The notes: generated from the sequence alone by a model not told the origin. A stretch of DNA of 64,000 bases from JAAXIE01 sp965263155 (GCA_965263155.1 OZ253586.1:868001-932000); one strand, 5' to 3'. Positions 17,806-26,748 are shown, numbered from the stretch's first letter. Made by a program: numbers and translations.

Positions 17806-18011
17806 GACGGGGAGTCTTCGCTAACAGGCTAGATATGCGTCGGAAACGGCAGTGTAACTTGGCCGAGCGGCTACAGTCAACGCGAAGGAACTGGCAACGC
17901 CGAGGGGCCCTTCTCGCCTTCAACTTGTTTTGCCCCGTTGCCTCGCTTACAGTAAGCCCGCTAGACTCACTTGGCCGGACTGTTGTACCGGCTGGAATAG
18001 GAGCTACCACC

Positions 18012-19643
18012 GTGGAAGCACGCAACGCTATCGCCGACATCCTGAAGCAAGAGGGAGTCGAGTACCTTTTTTGCTTCCCCAACAGCCCCATCATCGACGC
18101 TGCAGCCGGGGCCGAGATACGCCCCATCGTGGCCCGCATGGAGCGGTGCGCCGTCAACATGGCCGATGGCTACACCCGCACCCTGAACGGGCGACGCACC
18201 GGAGTCCTCACTGTTCAGGCAGGGCCGGGCATCGAGAACGCCTTCGGGGGCATCGCCCAAGCCTACGCCGACTCCACTCCCATCCTAGTGCTGCCGGGGC
18301 AGGCGGGTACCGAGAAATTGGGCACGCCTTCCAACTTCTCCGGCATGGACAACTACCGCCTCATCACCAAGTGGGCCGAGCTTATCAATTCGCCCCGCCG
18401 CGTACCGGAAATGATGCGTCGTGCCTTCACCTACCTGCGCTCCGGCAGGCCCTCCCCCGTGCTCCTAGAGGTGCCCGGGGACGTTGCCCTCGCCCCCGCC
18501 GATAACTCGATTCAGTACAGCCCGGTGCGTCCCATTCGCAGCGCGGGCGATCCCCGGGACGTATCCGATGTGGCCCGGGCTCTGTTGGGCGCTAAGCTGC
18601 CGCTAGTCTACGCTGGGCAGGGGTGCCTCTACGCCGAGGCGACCGACGAATTGGTCGAGCTGGCAGAGCTTCTGCACGCCCCGGTGATGACCACCACCCT
18701 AGGCAAAAGCTCGTTCCCAGAAAACCATCCCCTGGCCCTTGGTGCCGGCGGCAACACCCAGACCCGCATGGTGAACCACTTCCTCGCCAAGTGCGACCTC
18801 GTATTTGGCATCGGCACCAGCTTCCAGAAGACCCTAGTCTCTGCCGCTGTTCCCGCTGGCAAGGTGATGATTCAGTCCACCAACGACGCCAAGGACATCA
18901 ATGGCGAGTACCCCATCGACCTAGCCATCGTCGGCGACGCCAAGCTGGTGCTGCGCCAAGTAATCGACGAGCTGAAGGTGCAGGCAGGGGCCAATGGGCC
19001 AGCGCACGCCAACGGCACGGCAGCCGAAATCAAGGCGGTGAAAGAGGAGTGGCTCCAGCAGTGGAGCGAGCGACTCACTTCGGACCAAGTGCCCCTGAAC
19101 CCATACCGCGTAATATGGGACCTGCTGCAAACGGTCGACGTGGGCAACACCATCGCCACCCACGATTCAGGCAACCCCCGCGACCAGATGGTCCCCTTCT
19201 GGCAGACGACCAATCCCCGCACCTACATTGGGTGGGGCAACTCCACCCAATTGGGCACCGGCCTAGGTTTGGCCTTGGGCGCACAACTGGCCGCCCCCGA
19301 CAAGCAGTGCATCAACGTCATGGGCGACACCGCCGTGGGCATGGCGGGCATCGACTTCGAGACGGCAGTGCGAGAGAAGATCCCCAGCATCACCGTCATC
19401 CTCAACAATTCCGCCATGGGCGGCTACGAAAAGAACATCCCCCTAGCCTCAGAGCGGTACCGCACCAAGTACACCACCGGCGACTACATGAGCATGACCC
19501 AAGCTCTAGGCTCCTTCAGCCAGCGCGTCGAACGCCCCGACGAAATCGTCCCCGCCATCCGCCGCGCCCTTGCATCCACCGCCGCTGGCCACCCCGCCGT
19601 CCTCGAATTCATCACGCGAGAGGACCCGGTGTTTTCGAGTTAG
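18012..19643 (+). CDS. thiamine-diphosphate enzyme, acetolactate synthase-like
   Basis: 543 residues from the GTG at 18012, chosen because AGGAG lies 8 bases upstream and because the family homology begins at VEARNAIADILKQEGVEYLF. The longer open frame from 17835 has no recognisable content. The catalytic Glu that activates ThDP is in ARMERCAVNMADGYTR. The central Rossmann domain and the C-terminal ThDP-binding domain follow. The Mg/diphosphate motif reads MGDTAVGMAG...NNSAMGG, with Thr where the usual GDG has Gly. It belongs with acetolactate synthase, benzoylformate decarboxylase and oxalyl-CoA decarboxylase relatives. No small regulatory subunit is adjacent, so a catabolic 2-oxo-acid enzyme is more likely than IlvB. 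Confidence 0.82.
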   Translation: MEARNAIADILKQEGVEYLFCFPNSPIIDAAAGAEIRPIVARMERCAVNMADGYTRTLNGRRTGVLTVQAGPGIENAFGGIAQAYADSTPILVLPGQAGTEKLGTPSNFSGMDNYRLITKWAELINSPRRVPEMMRRAFTYLRSGRPSPVLLEVPGDVALAPADNSIQYSPVRPIRSAGDPRDVSDVARALLGAKLPLVYAGQGCLYAEATDELVELAELLHAPVMTTTLGKSSFPENHPLALGAGGNTQTRMVNHFLAKCDLVFGIGTSFQKTLVSAAVPAGKVMIQSTNDAKDINGEYPIDLAIVGDAKLVLRQVIDELKVQAGANGPAHANGTAAEIKAVKEEWLQQWSERLTSDQVPLNPYRVIWDLLQTVDVGNTIATHDSGNPRDQMVPFWQTTNPRTYIGWGNSTQLGTGLGLALGAQLAAPDKQCINVMGDTAVGMAGIDFETAVREKIPSITVILNNSAMGGYEKNIPLASERYRTKYTTGDYMSMTQALGSFSQRVERPDEIVPAIRRALASTAAGHPAVLEFITREDPVFSS

Positions 19644-19683
19644 CGTATGGTGGGCCATCAAGTTGATTAGAGAGCTAAAGCAG

Positions 19684-20037
19684 ATGGGTGTGTTTACAAT
19701 TCCGATAGCAATCAGTGCTGTGGAAGGTCAGGGCTGGGTAGCTCTGGAGGCGTTAGTGGACACGGGTGCCTCCATCTGTGCTTTGCCTACGTCCCTTTTG
19801 CAGCGCCTCGACGTACGACCCATGGCCAAGTACGAGTTTGAGTTTGGCCAAGGGGAAGTCCGACAGATGGATATAGGTCAGATGTGGGTGCGAGTAGAAG
19901 ACCGCGAGATCATTACACAAGTAATGTTCAACGATGAAGGTACCGAGCCCTTGCTGGGGGCCATGGCTCTGGAAGGCACGTTCCTCGGTGCAGATCCCGT
20001 GAGACAGGAACTCGTTCCCATTCGCGGGAGGTCATAG
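19684..20037 (+). CDS. retropepsin-like aspartic protease, single domain
   Basis: 117 residues. The active-site triplet is Asp26-Thr27-Gly28 in LEALVDTGASICALP, flanked by the WVALEA strand, and the matching psi-loop ends in EPLLGAMALEG. This is the clan AA single-domain (retroviral-type) aspartyl protease, which needs to dimerise to make an active site. No signal peptide is seen, so it is probably cytosolic. It lies 40 bases after the ThDP enzyme on the same strand and may be co-transcribed. The ATG at 19684 is preferred; the frame is open further upstream but overlaps the previous gene. Bacterial substrates of this type are unknown to me. Confidence 0.75.
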   Translation: MGVFTIPIAISAVEGQGWVALEALVDTGASICALPTSLLQRLDVRPMAKYEFEFGQGEVRQMDIGQMWVRVEDREIITQVMFNDEGTEPLLGAMALEGTFLGADPVRQELVPIRGRS

Positions 20038-20347
20038 GACACTCGCTAGGCGCGCTGCGCCTATAGCATGTTACACCTACGGCAACACCGCTCTCCGAAA
20101 CTCCTGATCTGCCCCTCAGGGTTTCGGGGCGGGCCAAAGGGTCTGCGTGCGCTGGGCCTTCCAGAGGCCTGATAGCTCGCGACAGCGGGGCGCAGTTGCT
20201 CGCCATTTAGTCGTCAGTGGTGTGGCTGATGATATGGGGAACAAGCCCCTCGTGGGCACCAAATAACCAAGGAAGCCCCGAGAGTGGCACCCCCCAGGTT
20301 ACCTAGCGCGGTGCCACTCCCAAACTGCAGGACTCCAGCTATCCCGC
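20038..20347. other. convergent intergenic region with inverted repeat
   Basis: About 310 bases between two converging genes. It holds a perfect 10-base inverted repeat, GAGTGGCACC (20282-20291) and GGTGCCACTC (20310-20319), with an 18-base loop but no T tract. It could act as a factor-assisted bidirectional terminator. No gene is seen. Confidence 0.4.
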
Positions 20348-21220
20348 CTACCCGAGGTGCTCTTGGATAAACGACGTCATCTGTTCGAGAGCCTGCTGCG
20401 CAACTGTTGTGGAAAGATCCCGCAACAGTCCTTCGCCCTCGCCCTCGAAAATCTTAAAATCGATCTGCCCGCCAGCCTTGCGGTACTCCTCGATGAACTG
20501 GTTCAGGTCTGGGCGCGGATGCGCCTCCTCGTAGGTGCGTGCCATGCACAGCGTGGGCGGCATTGCTGTCCGCTCCCCACGGAGTAGCATGCGGTTCGGC
20601 GCAGCCTCCGTCATCGCATCCTCGGTCTCCCAATACGCCTCATGCATGGGTGGGATCCGCTCGGCCATCCCGGCGGGTGGCGTGAGTTCGGCTCGAAGAC
20701 CCTTGGCATACAGATACCGTCCCAGCGGATCAATCACCGGAGAGACCAGTATCACGCAGCCCAAGGTGGCATCCACCTCTTTGGCCCCGTTGGACATCGG
20801 CACCGACGCGTAACGTGCATCGTTCGGCCTCATCCCAACCAGCATAGCCTGGTGCGCCCCGCTGGAAGTGCCCATCGCCCCAATGCTGTCCGGCCGGCCG
20901 TTCCAAGATTCAGCCTGGGTCTTGCACCACCGGATTGCGTAGTGAATGTCGGCTATGGACGCCGGATATGGTGCAACCGGCGGTACCCGGAAATCTAGGG
21001 CCGCCACAATCACGCCATTCCTAGCCAGCGCCTCGTTCGCGTCGTTGCCCATCAGACGGTCTCCTCGCACCCAAGCGCCCCCATGCAACTCCACCATTAT
21101 CGGAAACGGTCCCGTTCCACGGGGCCTGAACACCCGCGCCAGCAGAGGCGTCTCCCCATGCCGCAGATACTCCACATCTTGTACGTCAACTTCATAAGTC
21201 GACTGCTTGCTAACAACCAT
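20348..21220 (-). CDS. alpha/beta hydrolase, HSL-type carboxylesterase
   Basis: 290 residues. The oxyanion-hole motif HGGAW is at residues 46-50 and the nucleophile elbow GTSSG has Ser119. The C-terminal region should supply the His (the FEGEGEGLL stretch is where it would lie, but no His is obvious, so the triad cannot be completed by eye). Proteins of this type hydrolyse short-chain esters. No signal peptide. It is the downstream neighbour of an amidohydrolase gene on the same strand, 140 bases apart. Confidence 0.8.
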   Translation of the reverse strand: MVVSKQSTYEVDVQDVEYLRHGETPLLARVFRPRGTGPFPIMVELHGGAWVRGDRLMGNDANEALARNGVIVAALDFRVPPVAPYPASIADIHYAIRWCKTQAESWNGRPDSIGAMGTSSGAHQAMLVGMRPNDARYASVPMSNGAKEVDATLGCVILVSPVIDPLGRYLYAKGLRAELTPPAGMAERIPPMHEAYWETEDAMTEAAPNRMLLRGERTAMPPTLCMARTYEEAHPRPDLNQFIEEYRKAGGQIDFKIFEGEGEGLLRDLSTTVAQQALEQMTSFIQEHLG

Positions 21221-21362
21221 TCAATACCTCTTTCTTGGATGCCCCTCGGGTAAGAATGACCCTAGGTTAGGCCCCCAAAGCATCTCCGTCAATCGCTGTC
21301 TCTCCACCCAAACGGAGTAAACCCAGCTCGGGACCTTTCCAATTGGTCACCGCCAGTTGAGA

Positions 21363-22505
21363 CTAGTCGAGATCGAAGACCTTCACGGCGTTTTCACCCA
21401 CCAGCTTGGCTTGGTCCTCTTCTGAGAAGGTCTGCAATTGTTGGTACAGCGTCGACTTAGCATCCAAACCCATGGACCGTATGTGTGGAAAGTCGGAGCC
21501 CCAGAGAATCCTGTCCACCCCCACATAGTGTATGGCAAGTTCGGCTGCGCTATCGTCGATGAAGCCGTGGAACACACGCATTTTCATGTATTCGCTCGCC
21601 CTCATCTTGAGCTTGGGCAGGTTGAGCCGAGGGGCAACGTCATCAAGTTGGTCCAGGCGGGACATGAAGCCGGGTATCCAAGACACCTCAAATTCGCTGC
21701 AAAGCAGTTTCAGGTTGGGGAAGCGGTCCAGAATGCCCCCATAGATGAAGTCGTTGGCCAAAACCGTCTGTGCCTCAATGAACAGGTCAATCCATAGCCC
21801 AGGATTGGCGGAGGTCTCCTCCGGGGTCTGTCCGAGCCGGGCGAGAATGAGAGCGTCCATGACCCTGCCGGTGATGATATGCATGGTTATGGGGGCTCCG
21901 GCTTCCTCAGCCGCTGCCCAGAACTTGTCGTAGACGGGGTCCCTGTACGGCGGGTGTCCCTCGGGGGCTTGGCAGTTGATCATGGGACCCTTCAGACCCC
22001 TGTTCAGGGTTCTGGCCAACTCATCGACAGCCCAATCAATGTCATCCATGGGGATCACACTGATGCCGATGAGCCTTTGAGGGCTATAGGATACGAACTC
22101 CGCCATCCAATCGTTATAGACCTCCGAGCAAGCCTGCAACACCGGCCCGTCGGGGTTACGCATCAGTCCCAGCATGGTGGTGGGATTCATCACCTCGGCG
22201 TCGATACCGGCTTCCAGTTGGAACTTGACCCGCACCTCAGGGTCATATCCAACGGCGCCCATTCCCATTTCCTGGGCCTCGTAGGCGGCAGCCTCGGTCT
22301 CACTGGATAGCGGCACCCGGATACGTTGCACCGGTGAACCGAGATATCCCGAGTAGAAGAAACTGCCCTTCTCGCCCCGATATTCGTCGAGTGGGCGTGG
22401 GGTGCGTTCCCCGAACTTTGGACCCAGTGCGTTCCACCACAAATCGGGTGGCTCCATGACATGGGAATCAGCCGAAATCAGTTTCCGGTATTGGGGAGCC
22501 GCCAT
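21363..22505 (-). CDS. amidohydrolase family 2 metal enzyme (ACMSD-like)
   Basis: 380 residues from the ATG at 22505, which has GGAGG 8 bases upstream. The start gives MAAPQYRKLISADSHVMEPP, where the DSHVMEPP segment matches the metal-binding HxH-like start of the amidohydrolase-2 family. Later segments ITMHIITG, LKLLCSEFEVSWIPGF and DRILWGSDFPH (the terminal catalytic Asp) complete the TIM-barrel pattern seen in 2-amino-3-carboxymuconate-semialdehyde decarboxylase relatives. Such enzymes decarboxylate or hydrolyse aromatic-derived acids. That agrees with the catabolic genes further right, but the substrate is unknown. Confidence 0.85.
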   Translation of the reverse strand: MAAPQYRKLISADSHVMEPPDLWWNALGPKFGERTPRPLDEYRGEKGSFFYSGYLGSPVQRIRVPLSSETEAAAYEAQEMGMGAVGYDPEVRVKFQLEAGIDAEVMNPTTMLGLMRNPDGPVLQACSEVYNDWMAEFVSYSPQRLIGISVIPMDDIDWAVDELARTLNRGLKGPMINCQAPEGHPPYRDPVYDKFWAAAEEAGAPITMHIITGRVMDALILARLGQTPEETSANPGLWIDLFIEAQTVLANDFIYGGILDRFPNLKLLCSEFEVSWIPGFMSRLDQLDDVAPRLNLPKLKMRASEYMKMRVFHGFIDDSAAELAIHYVGVDRILWGSDFPHIRSMGLDAKSTLYQQLQTFSEEDQAKLVGENAVKVFDLD

Positions 22506-22707
22506 CTTCCAGTCCTCCAATCTTCCGTTTCCAAGGAGACTACTGCCGGCCTATAGCTACTTCTCCGTCGACAAGTCTATAGTACATGGCTGCATCTGTA
22601 TCTCTTAGTGGCAAGTCAATGTGATATAGGAGTCGGGATTGAGCCCACCCCCTCGTCCGCGCTTTCCAGTGACACGCCTGCTACTCGCAGCGTCGCCTAT
22701 ACAGCGC

Positions 22708-23391
22708 ATGCTCGGCCATTGGGCTCGTCTCCGCGGCAAGGGAGGCTGGGCAAGATACTACTACCCAGCCGGTCCGCAGGAACCTGGGGAGCCGGACGAT
22801 CAATGGGAACCTAAGAGGAAGTCTCCGCCTGACGAGGCGTACGAACGCGTCACCAACCCGGAACGCTTTGAGCCTCTGCATTCGGCCGTCAAGGAGATGA
22901 TCGCCCGAATGGAAGAGACCTTCGATGTCCACCGCGTCGAAGGGTACGGCTTGGACGAGGAGCTTGAAGGGAAAATAGCCATTGTGCGTCCCTCCGTCCG
23001 GCTCACCCCCGTAAACTCGAATGCCGCGCCAATCACAGTCGTGTTTTCCGACTTCCCAGGGCTTTTCGTCCGCTTTGGTCGGTGGGTCACCGAGCCCTTT
23101 CCCTCTTGCGGCTGCGACGCCTGCGACGAGTCCGCAGCGGATGAGATCGAGCGATTGACAGAGTTGGTAGACGTTGTGACGGCAGGGGGCTTCCGAGAAG
23201 CGGTCCAATGCTCCAAGGGACCTCTTGCTGGAGATGGTTGGCGGGAATTCGAGTTTCGAGCGCCAACATATCGACGCTCGTCCAAATCTCGCATCAGCCG
23301 CACGCGCGCACTTCAAATGTCCAGAGGCGCCCGCCGCCTGAAGTTGCATTGGCAGGCATGGCCTCGCCGACAGGCCCCCACAGACCACTAG
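22708..23391 (+). CDS. hypothetical protein, DUF6226-like
   Basis: About 228 residues if started at the ATG at 22708 (MLGHWARLRGKGGW); the frame is open back to 22639. The body has YERVTNPERFEPLHSAVKEM, then FPGLFVRFGRW, then PSCGCDACDESAADEIERL. The CGCDACDE motif and the VTNPERFEPLH stretch resemble a family I remember from actinobacteria as DUF6226; this is recollection, not a search. The function is unknown. The four-residue cysteine pattern might bind a metal. The C-terminal 40 residues are basic and look less conserved. Confidence 0.55.
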   Translation: MLGHWARLRGKGGWARYYYPAGPQEPGEPDDQWEPKRKSPPDEAYERVTNPERFEPLHSAVKEMIARMEETFDVHRVEGYGLDEELEGKIAIVRPSVRLTPVNSNAAPITVVFSDFPGLFVRFGRWVTEPFPSCGCDACDESAADEIERLTELVDVVTAGGFREAVQCSKGPLAGDGWREFEFRAPTYRRSSKSRISRTRALQMSRGARRLKLHWQAWPRRQAPTDH

Positions 23392-23407
23392 CCATGCTCC
23401 TGCTCTG

Positions 23408-23500
23408 GCCCTACCCCCTACACATACGCCAACACATGCTCTCAATCCGCCTGATCTGCTCCACCGGCCAGAGCGCCACGGCCTCGCCCTTCCAGGCAAC
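23408..23500 (-). pseudogene. 3'-end fragment of a luciferase-like oxidoreductase gene
   Basis: On the minus strand this stretch encodes EAVALWP, VEQIRRI and EHVLAYV-stop in two frames, which aligns with the last 25 residues of the intact LLM gene that ends at 25786 (VALWPAADPVEQIRRF...EHVLGYV-stop). It has lost the AADP codons and carries a frameshift. The nucleotide match is strongest over 23408-23470 against 25776-25840. It forms the left border of the AT-richer three-gene cassette. Confidence 0.7.
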
Positions 23501-23727
23501 TCTGTCCCGCACCTACACCGGGACGGCTGCGTACGTCCAAAAAAAGGCTGGGCCACCCATAGGACAGGCCCGGCAGACTGGGAAGACCAGGCAACAGAAG
23601 GAGACTTGGGTATATAGTGTGGGGGGTAACGTACCAACCCGACACACATGCAGTTGGCACTTCCATATAGACGCCGAGAAGATGGTATGCTATACATTGG
23701 CAGCCTAGCGAAAGGAGAGCGTAAGGA

Positions 23728-24399
23728 ATGGCCACTACGGTGATAGACGTAGTGAGTACCAACTTGGTTCTAGTTGGGGTCGGCCTTCTGAAGGCTCCTG
23801 AAGAGGCCGAGCGGTTCAAGAATGCCTTGGACTTGGATTTGCGCGTAGAAGTAGGGCTAATCGCTAGTGCCCAGACCGGTATCACAGAGCAAAGCAAGAC
23901 TTTCACGCTCAACCGAGAAAGAACTTCACTCACCCTCTCCGAGTCTCACTCAACTATCTCCAGAGAATACCCCGAACGCGAGGATTTGGATCGGTTGGCG
24001 ACAATCGCGACGCAAGCCGTGAACTGTAGCGACCTGTCCGCCCAGCATCTCCGAGCTTTTGGTTACAACATTGAAATGGTATTCGATCAGACTTCGAACG
24101 AAAACGCGTTCCTTTACGTCGGCAGACGTTTGTTTGGTGTCAACCCCGCTGGTGAACCCTTGCGGAACTTTGAAGGCGGAGCAGGCAGATTAGTCTTTAG
24201 TGATACCGTTGGAAGGCACACATTCTCCATAGAGCCCAGATTTGGTGACGAAATAACCTCGAAGGTATTCCTTGGCTTAAATCTTCACAAAAACGAGAAG
24301 AAGTTGCCTAGCCAAGAAGAAATTGAAAAATCCCTCAACGACCTCTGGACGGAAGCAGTAACGTTTATGAATCGCCTCGACGAGCGTGGGATTTCATGA
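23728..24399 (+). CDS. cassette gene 1, unknown function
   Basis: 223 residues, soluble, no signal peptide. GGAG lies about 10 bases before the ATG. Not recognised. Visible pieces are a beta-rich start (VIDVVSTNLVLVGVGLL), then a central segment with SRSTI-like STISREYPEREDLDRLATIATQAV, then LRAFGYNIEMVFDQ, and a C-terminal LGLNLHKNEKKLPSQEEIEKSLNDLW helix. The gene is clearly AT-richer than its surroundings and overlaps the next gene by 4 bases (ATGA). It is the first of three coupled genes, probably acquired together. Confidence 0.8.
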   Translation: MATTVIDVVSTNLVLVGVGLLKAPEEAERFKNALDLDLRVEVGLIASAQTGITEQSKTFTLNRERTSLTLSESHSTISREYPEREDLDRLATIATQAVNCSDLSAQHLRAFGYNIEMVFDQTSNENAFLYVGRRLFGVNPAGEPLRNFEGGAGRLVFSDTVGRHTFSIEPRFGDEITSKVFLGLNLHKNEKKLPSQEEIEKSLNDLWTEAVTFMNRLDERGIS

Positions 24400-25136
24400 C
24401 TACTATCCATACCACCGATGAAATTAAGTACCGCCTTGCCTCAAACCACTCACGTTTCGAGCCTGACGCTACTGGCATGCAAGAAGCAACACCGCATTAT
24501 TGGGGTGTTATTTGCTCCACTCCGCAAGGCGATAACAAGATTATACAACTGGTCTTGTCTCAAATCGAACCACCTGTATCTCGCAGACCAGTCGAAATGG
24601 CTTCAGGTGTTAGTGGGATACAGAACTTAGGGACCTCGAAAATGGCTAACCGCGGAACTTATCTATCGCCCTCATTAGGAGGGCGTGTCCGGCTCAGATT
24701 TCATAACGGCACCGAAACCACGCCACCTGAGTCGTACTTTCAGAGAGCCGTGGCCATAGAAGATCTCATCTGGTTGAATCCGTTAAGAGAACGTCAAACC
24801 GGCGATACTACCACCGTGCAATTGCCCAGTGAAGTTGAACAATTCAAGATTGGTATTGACGGCGAACAACCTAAGCAAGACGTGATTGATGCGGCGATCC
24901 GAGTAGCACTGGCGGCTAAGCAGTTTACCATTGATCCTGAGTTTTTCTTGGACTCTGATGGATCTTTGTCATATGACCTTAGACTGTCCAACGGACAAAG
25001 GGCTATGGTCGAATTGACCATCCAAGGAGACTTGGATGCGGGTTTCTACGATGATAACAATGGCGAACAGCACGCAAGGGAAGTTAGGTATCTAGCGCGG
25101 ACAACCGCAGAGGCGCTTATTCAGTTTCTCCAATAA
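24396..25136 (+). CDS. cassette gene 2, unknown function
   Basis: 246 residues, soluble, mostly beta-like with short helices; not recognised. A 60-base line counted inside it (24481-24540) is 28 of 60 G+C, against well over half in flanking catabolic genes. Its ATG lies inside the stop of gene 1, so translation is coupled. A C-terminal segment GQRAMVELTIQGDLDAGFYDD and a final helix VRYLARTTAEALIQFLQ are the most structured parts. No catalytic motif was noticed, so it may be a structural or partner protein of gene 1. Confidence 0.78.
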   Translation: MTTIHTTDEIKYRLASNHSRFEPDATGMQEATPHYWGVICSTPQGDNKIIQLVLSQIEPPVSRRPVEMASGVSGIQNLGTSKMANRGTYLSPSLGGRVRLRFHNGTETTPPESYFQRAVAIEDLIWLNPLRERQTGDTTTVQLPSEVEQFKIGIDGEQPKQDVIDAAIRVALAAKQFTIDPEFFLDSDGSLSYDLRLSNGQRAMVELTIQGDLDAGFYDDNNGEQHAREVRYLARTTAEALIQFLQ

Positions 25137-25141
25137 GACCC

Positions 25142-25603
25142 ATGCCTTTTCCTCAAGATGACGTAGTATGCCGCCTTGTAGATCCCATTCACTGGAGCCC
25201 AAGAGAAAAGTGCCCTAGAGAAACGGCGTTTAAGCCTCCTGAAGGAAAAGACCTCTCGGTCTGGCATGAAGGCCTTTTGGTGGAACAGAATGTGTCACTC
25301 AATGACTTGAAAATCAGAAGTCTATCTGGACACGGCCATGTGTGTCATAGCATCGCCAGTTACATCGAGACAGCTCAAGAAGCGTCCGAAGATAAGCCCG
25401 GCCAACCGAGGGCGGAAGAAATACAGATACAGGTTGTAATTCGGAAAGAAGACAAGTATGTAGATCTGCCATGGAGAGAGTGGGCATACGCGCACTGTCA
25501 AGTGGAGGCCACCGTGGGCCCAAGGAGATTCACCGGCAGGTTCCGAAAACTAATGGCCGCAAGATCGAAACATGCAACCGCACCAGACGTGTACGCGGAG
25601 TAA
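25142..25603 (+). CDS. cassette gene 3, unknown function
   Basis: 153 residues starting 5 bases after gene 2. Not recognised. The N-terminus has CRLVDPIHWSPREKCPRETAF, and the middle reads SLNDLKIRSLSGHGHVCHSI. A later strand-rich stretch (EIQIQVVIRKEDKYVDLPWREWAYAHCQVEATVG) ends in a basic helix (RRFTGRFRKLMAARS), possibly nucleic-acid binding. Several Cys and His residues (including HGHVCH) could bind a metal. Last gene of the cassette; the LLM 3' end lies convergent about 170 bases beyond. Confidence 0.75.
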   Translation: MPFPQDDVVCRLVDPIHWSPREKCPRETAFKPPEGKDLSVWHEGLLVEQNVSLNDLKIRSLSGHGHVCHSIASYIETAQEASEDKPGQPRAEEIQIQVVIRKEDKYVDLPWREWAYAHCQVEATVGPRRFTGRFRKLMAARSKHATAPDVYAE

Positions 25604-25775
25604 ATTCTTAGCTGTGTACCGATGCAGTCACCTGTGCGATACCGTCAATCAAACCGCGGCTTGGACTAACCTAAGTAGCCGAGTATCTGAAGTTGTCCTA
25701 GTTCCTTTAAGAGCGTGCGGAAGGAAGACTAACTACAGCGGAGAGCTTGTCCTCATACCACTCCAACAAGAAATG

Positions 25776-25840
25776 ACCCTACCCCCTACACATACCCCAA
25801 CACATGCTCCCCAAACCGCCGAATCTGCTCCACCGGGTCC
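25776..25840. repeat. direct repeat copy at right border of three-gene cassette
   Basis: Matches 23408-23470 in the same orientation, starting CCCTACCCCCTACACATA and continuing through the CATGCTC and TCTGCTCCACCGG blocks with scattered mismatches and one 9-base indel. This copy is the functional 3' end of the LLM gene. Confidence 0.7.
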
Positions 25841-26748
25841 GCAGCTGGCCACAGCGCCACATGCGCAGGCCCCTGCGCCTTCCACATCCCCAATAACTCC
25901 CGGCACCGCGCGTAATCGCCCACGATGTAGTGACCCGTGGTGTTCTCAAAAGCATTGGTCGTGTTCCGGATGATCGGCTCCGCCACCTCCACCGCCCGGC
26001 GGTCGCTTTCATCCGTATACACATAGATGGTGTCCGCCGAGCCAGGGAAACTCTCCGGGTCCTTCCCCCGCGCGACCAGCTCCCGGTCCAGAATCTGACG
26101 TGCCTCGCCGAAGTCCTCCGGCGTGCTGTGCCACCCCGAAGCCACCCACCCGTCTCCCAGCCGCGCCACTCGACGCATACCAATCTCCGAACCCCAACTG
26201 GACATCCAGATGGGCGGGTGGGGTTCCTGCAATGCATGAGGTAACACCGAGACGTCGTCGAAAGAGTAGTGCGTGCCGTGATGGGTCACATGCTCCTCCG
26301 TGAGCAGCCTCCGCAGCAGGGGCACTGCCTCATTGAGCCGTCGTCGCCTCTCCTCAAACGGCAGCTCCACAGCATCGAAGTCCTTCTGCGTCGAACCCTC
26401 ACCCACGCCGATGACCAGATTTCCGCCCGACAGGATGTCCAGCGTGGCTAGTGTCTGGGCCATGATTACCGGATGTCGCAGTGGCAGCGCCAGCACACCC
26501 GGAATCAGCTTCAGCCCATACTGCTCCGCCCGGCCCGCCACCGACGCCAAAAACAGGATGGCATCCATCCAAGGGTCGAGGTACAGCAGGTGATCTGTAA
26601 TCCACAGCGACCGGAACCCGCTCTCCCCCGCTGCCACCGCTATCTCATCCAGCAGCTTGGCCCGCGCAGGCACCCCCGGCGTCTGCCCGTCGCCGATCAC
26701 CCGCACCGGCAAATGTATCCCGAACTGCGTCCCTTGGTTAGTAGTCAC
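25786..26748 (-). CDS. LLM class flavin/F420-dependent oxidoreductase
   Basis: 320 residues from the GTG at 26748 (GAGGAG 6 bases upstream); the frame is open to 26796. Luciferase-like TIM barrel: SLWITDHLLYLDPWMDAILFLASVAG, LATLDILSGGNLVIGVGEG, HPPIWMSSWG and GDGWVASGW are the standard signposts of the F420-type branch. Such enzymes oxidise or mono-oxygenate small organics with reduced flavin or F420. Divergent from the HpaB-like gene across a 750-base region. Its 3' end is duplicated 2.4 kb away (23408-23500), flanking the three-gene cassette. Confidence 0.88.
   Translation of the reverse strand: MTTNQGTQFGIHLPVRVIGDGQTPGVPARAKLLDEIAVAAGESGFRSLWITDHLLYLDPWMDAILFLASVAGRAEQYGLKLIPGVLALPLRHPVIMAQTLATLDILSGGNLVIGVGEGSTQKDFDAVELPFEERRRRLNEAVPLLRRLLTEEHVTHHGTHYSFDDVSVLPHALQEPHPPIWMSSWGSEIGMRRVARLGDGWVASGWHSTPEDFGEARQILDRELVARGKDPESFPGSADTIYVYTDESDRRAVEVAEPIIRNTTNAFENTTGHYIVGDYARCRELLGMWKAQGPAHVALWPAADPVEQIRRFGEHVLGYV

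Noticed and set aside
17835..18011. Extended N-terminus of the ThDP enzyme frame
   Set aside because: Open frame only; the GTG at 18012 has a ribosome-binding site and the family homology starts right after it.
22560..22640. Possible tRNA in the AT-rich stretch after the amidohydrolase
   Set aside because: No cloverleaf can be folded by eye and there is no GTTCGA-type T loop.
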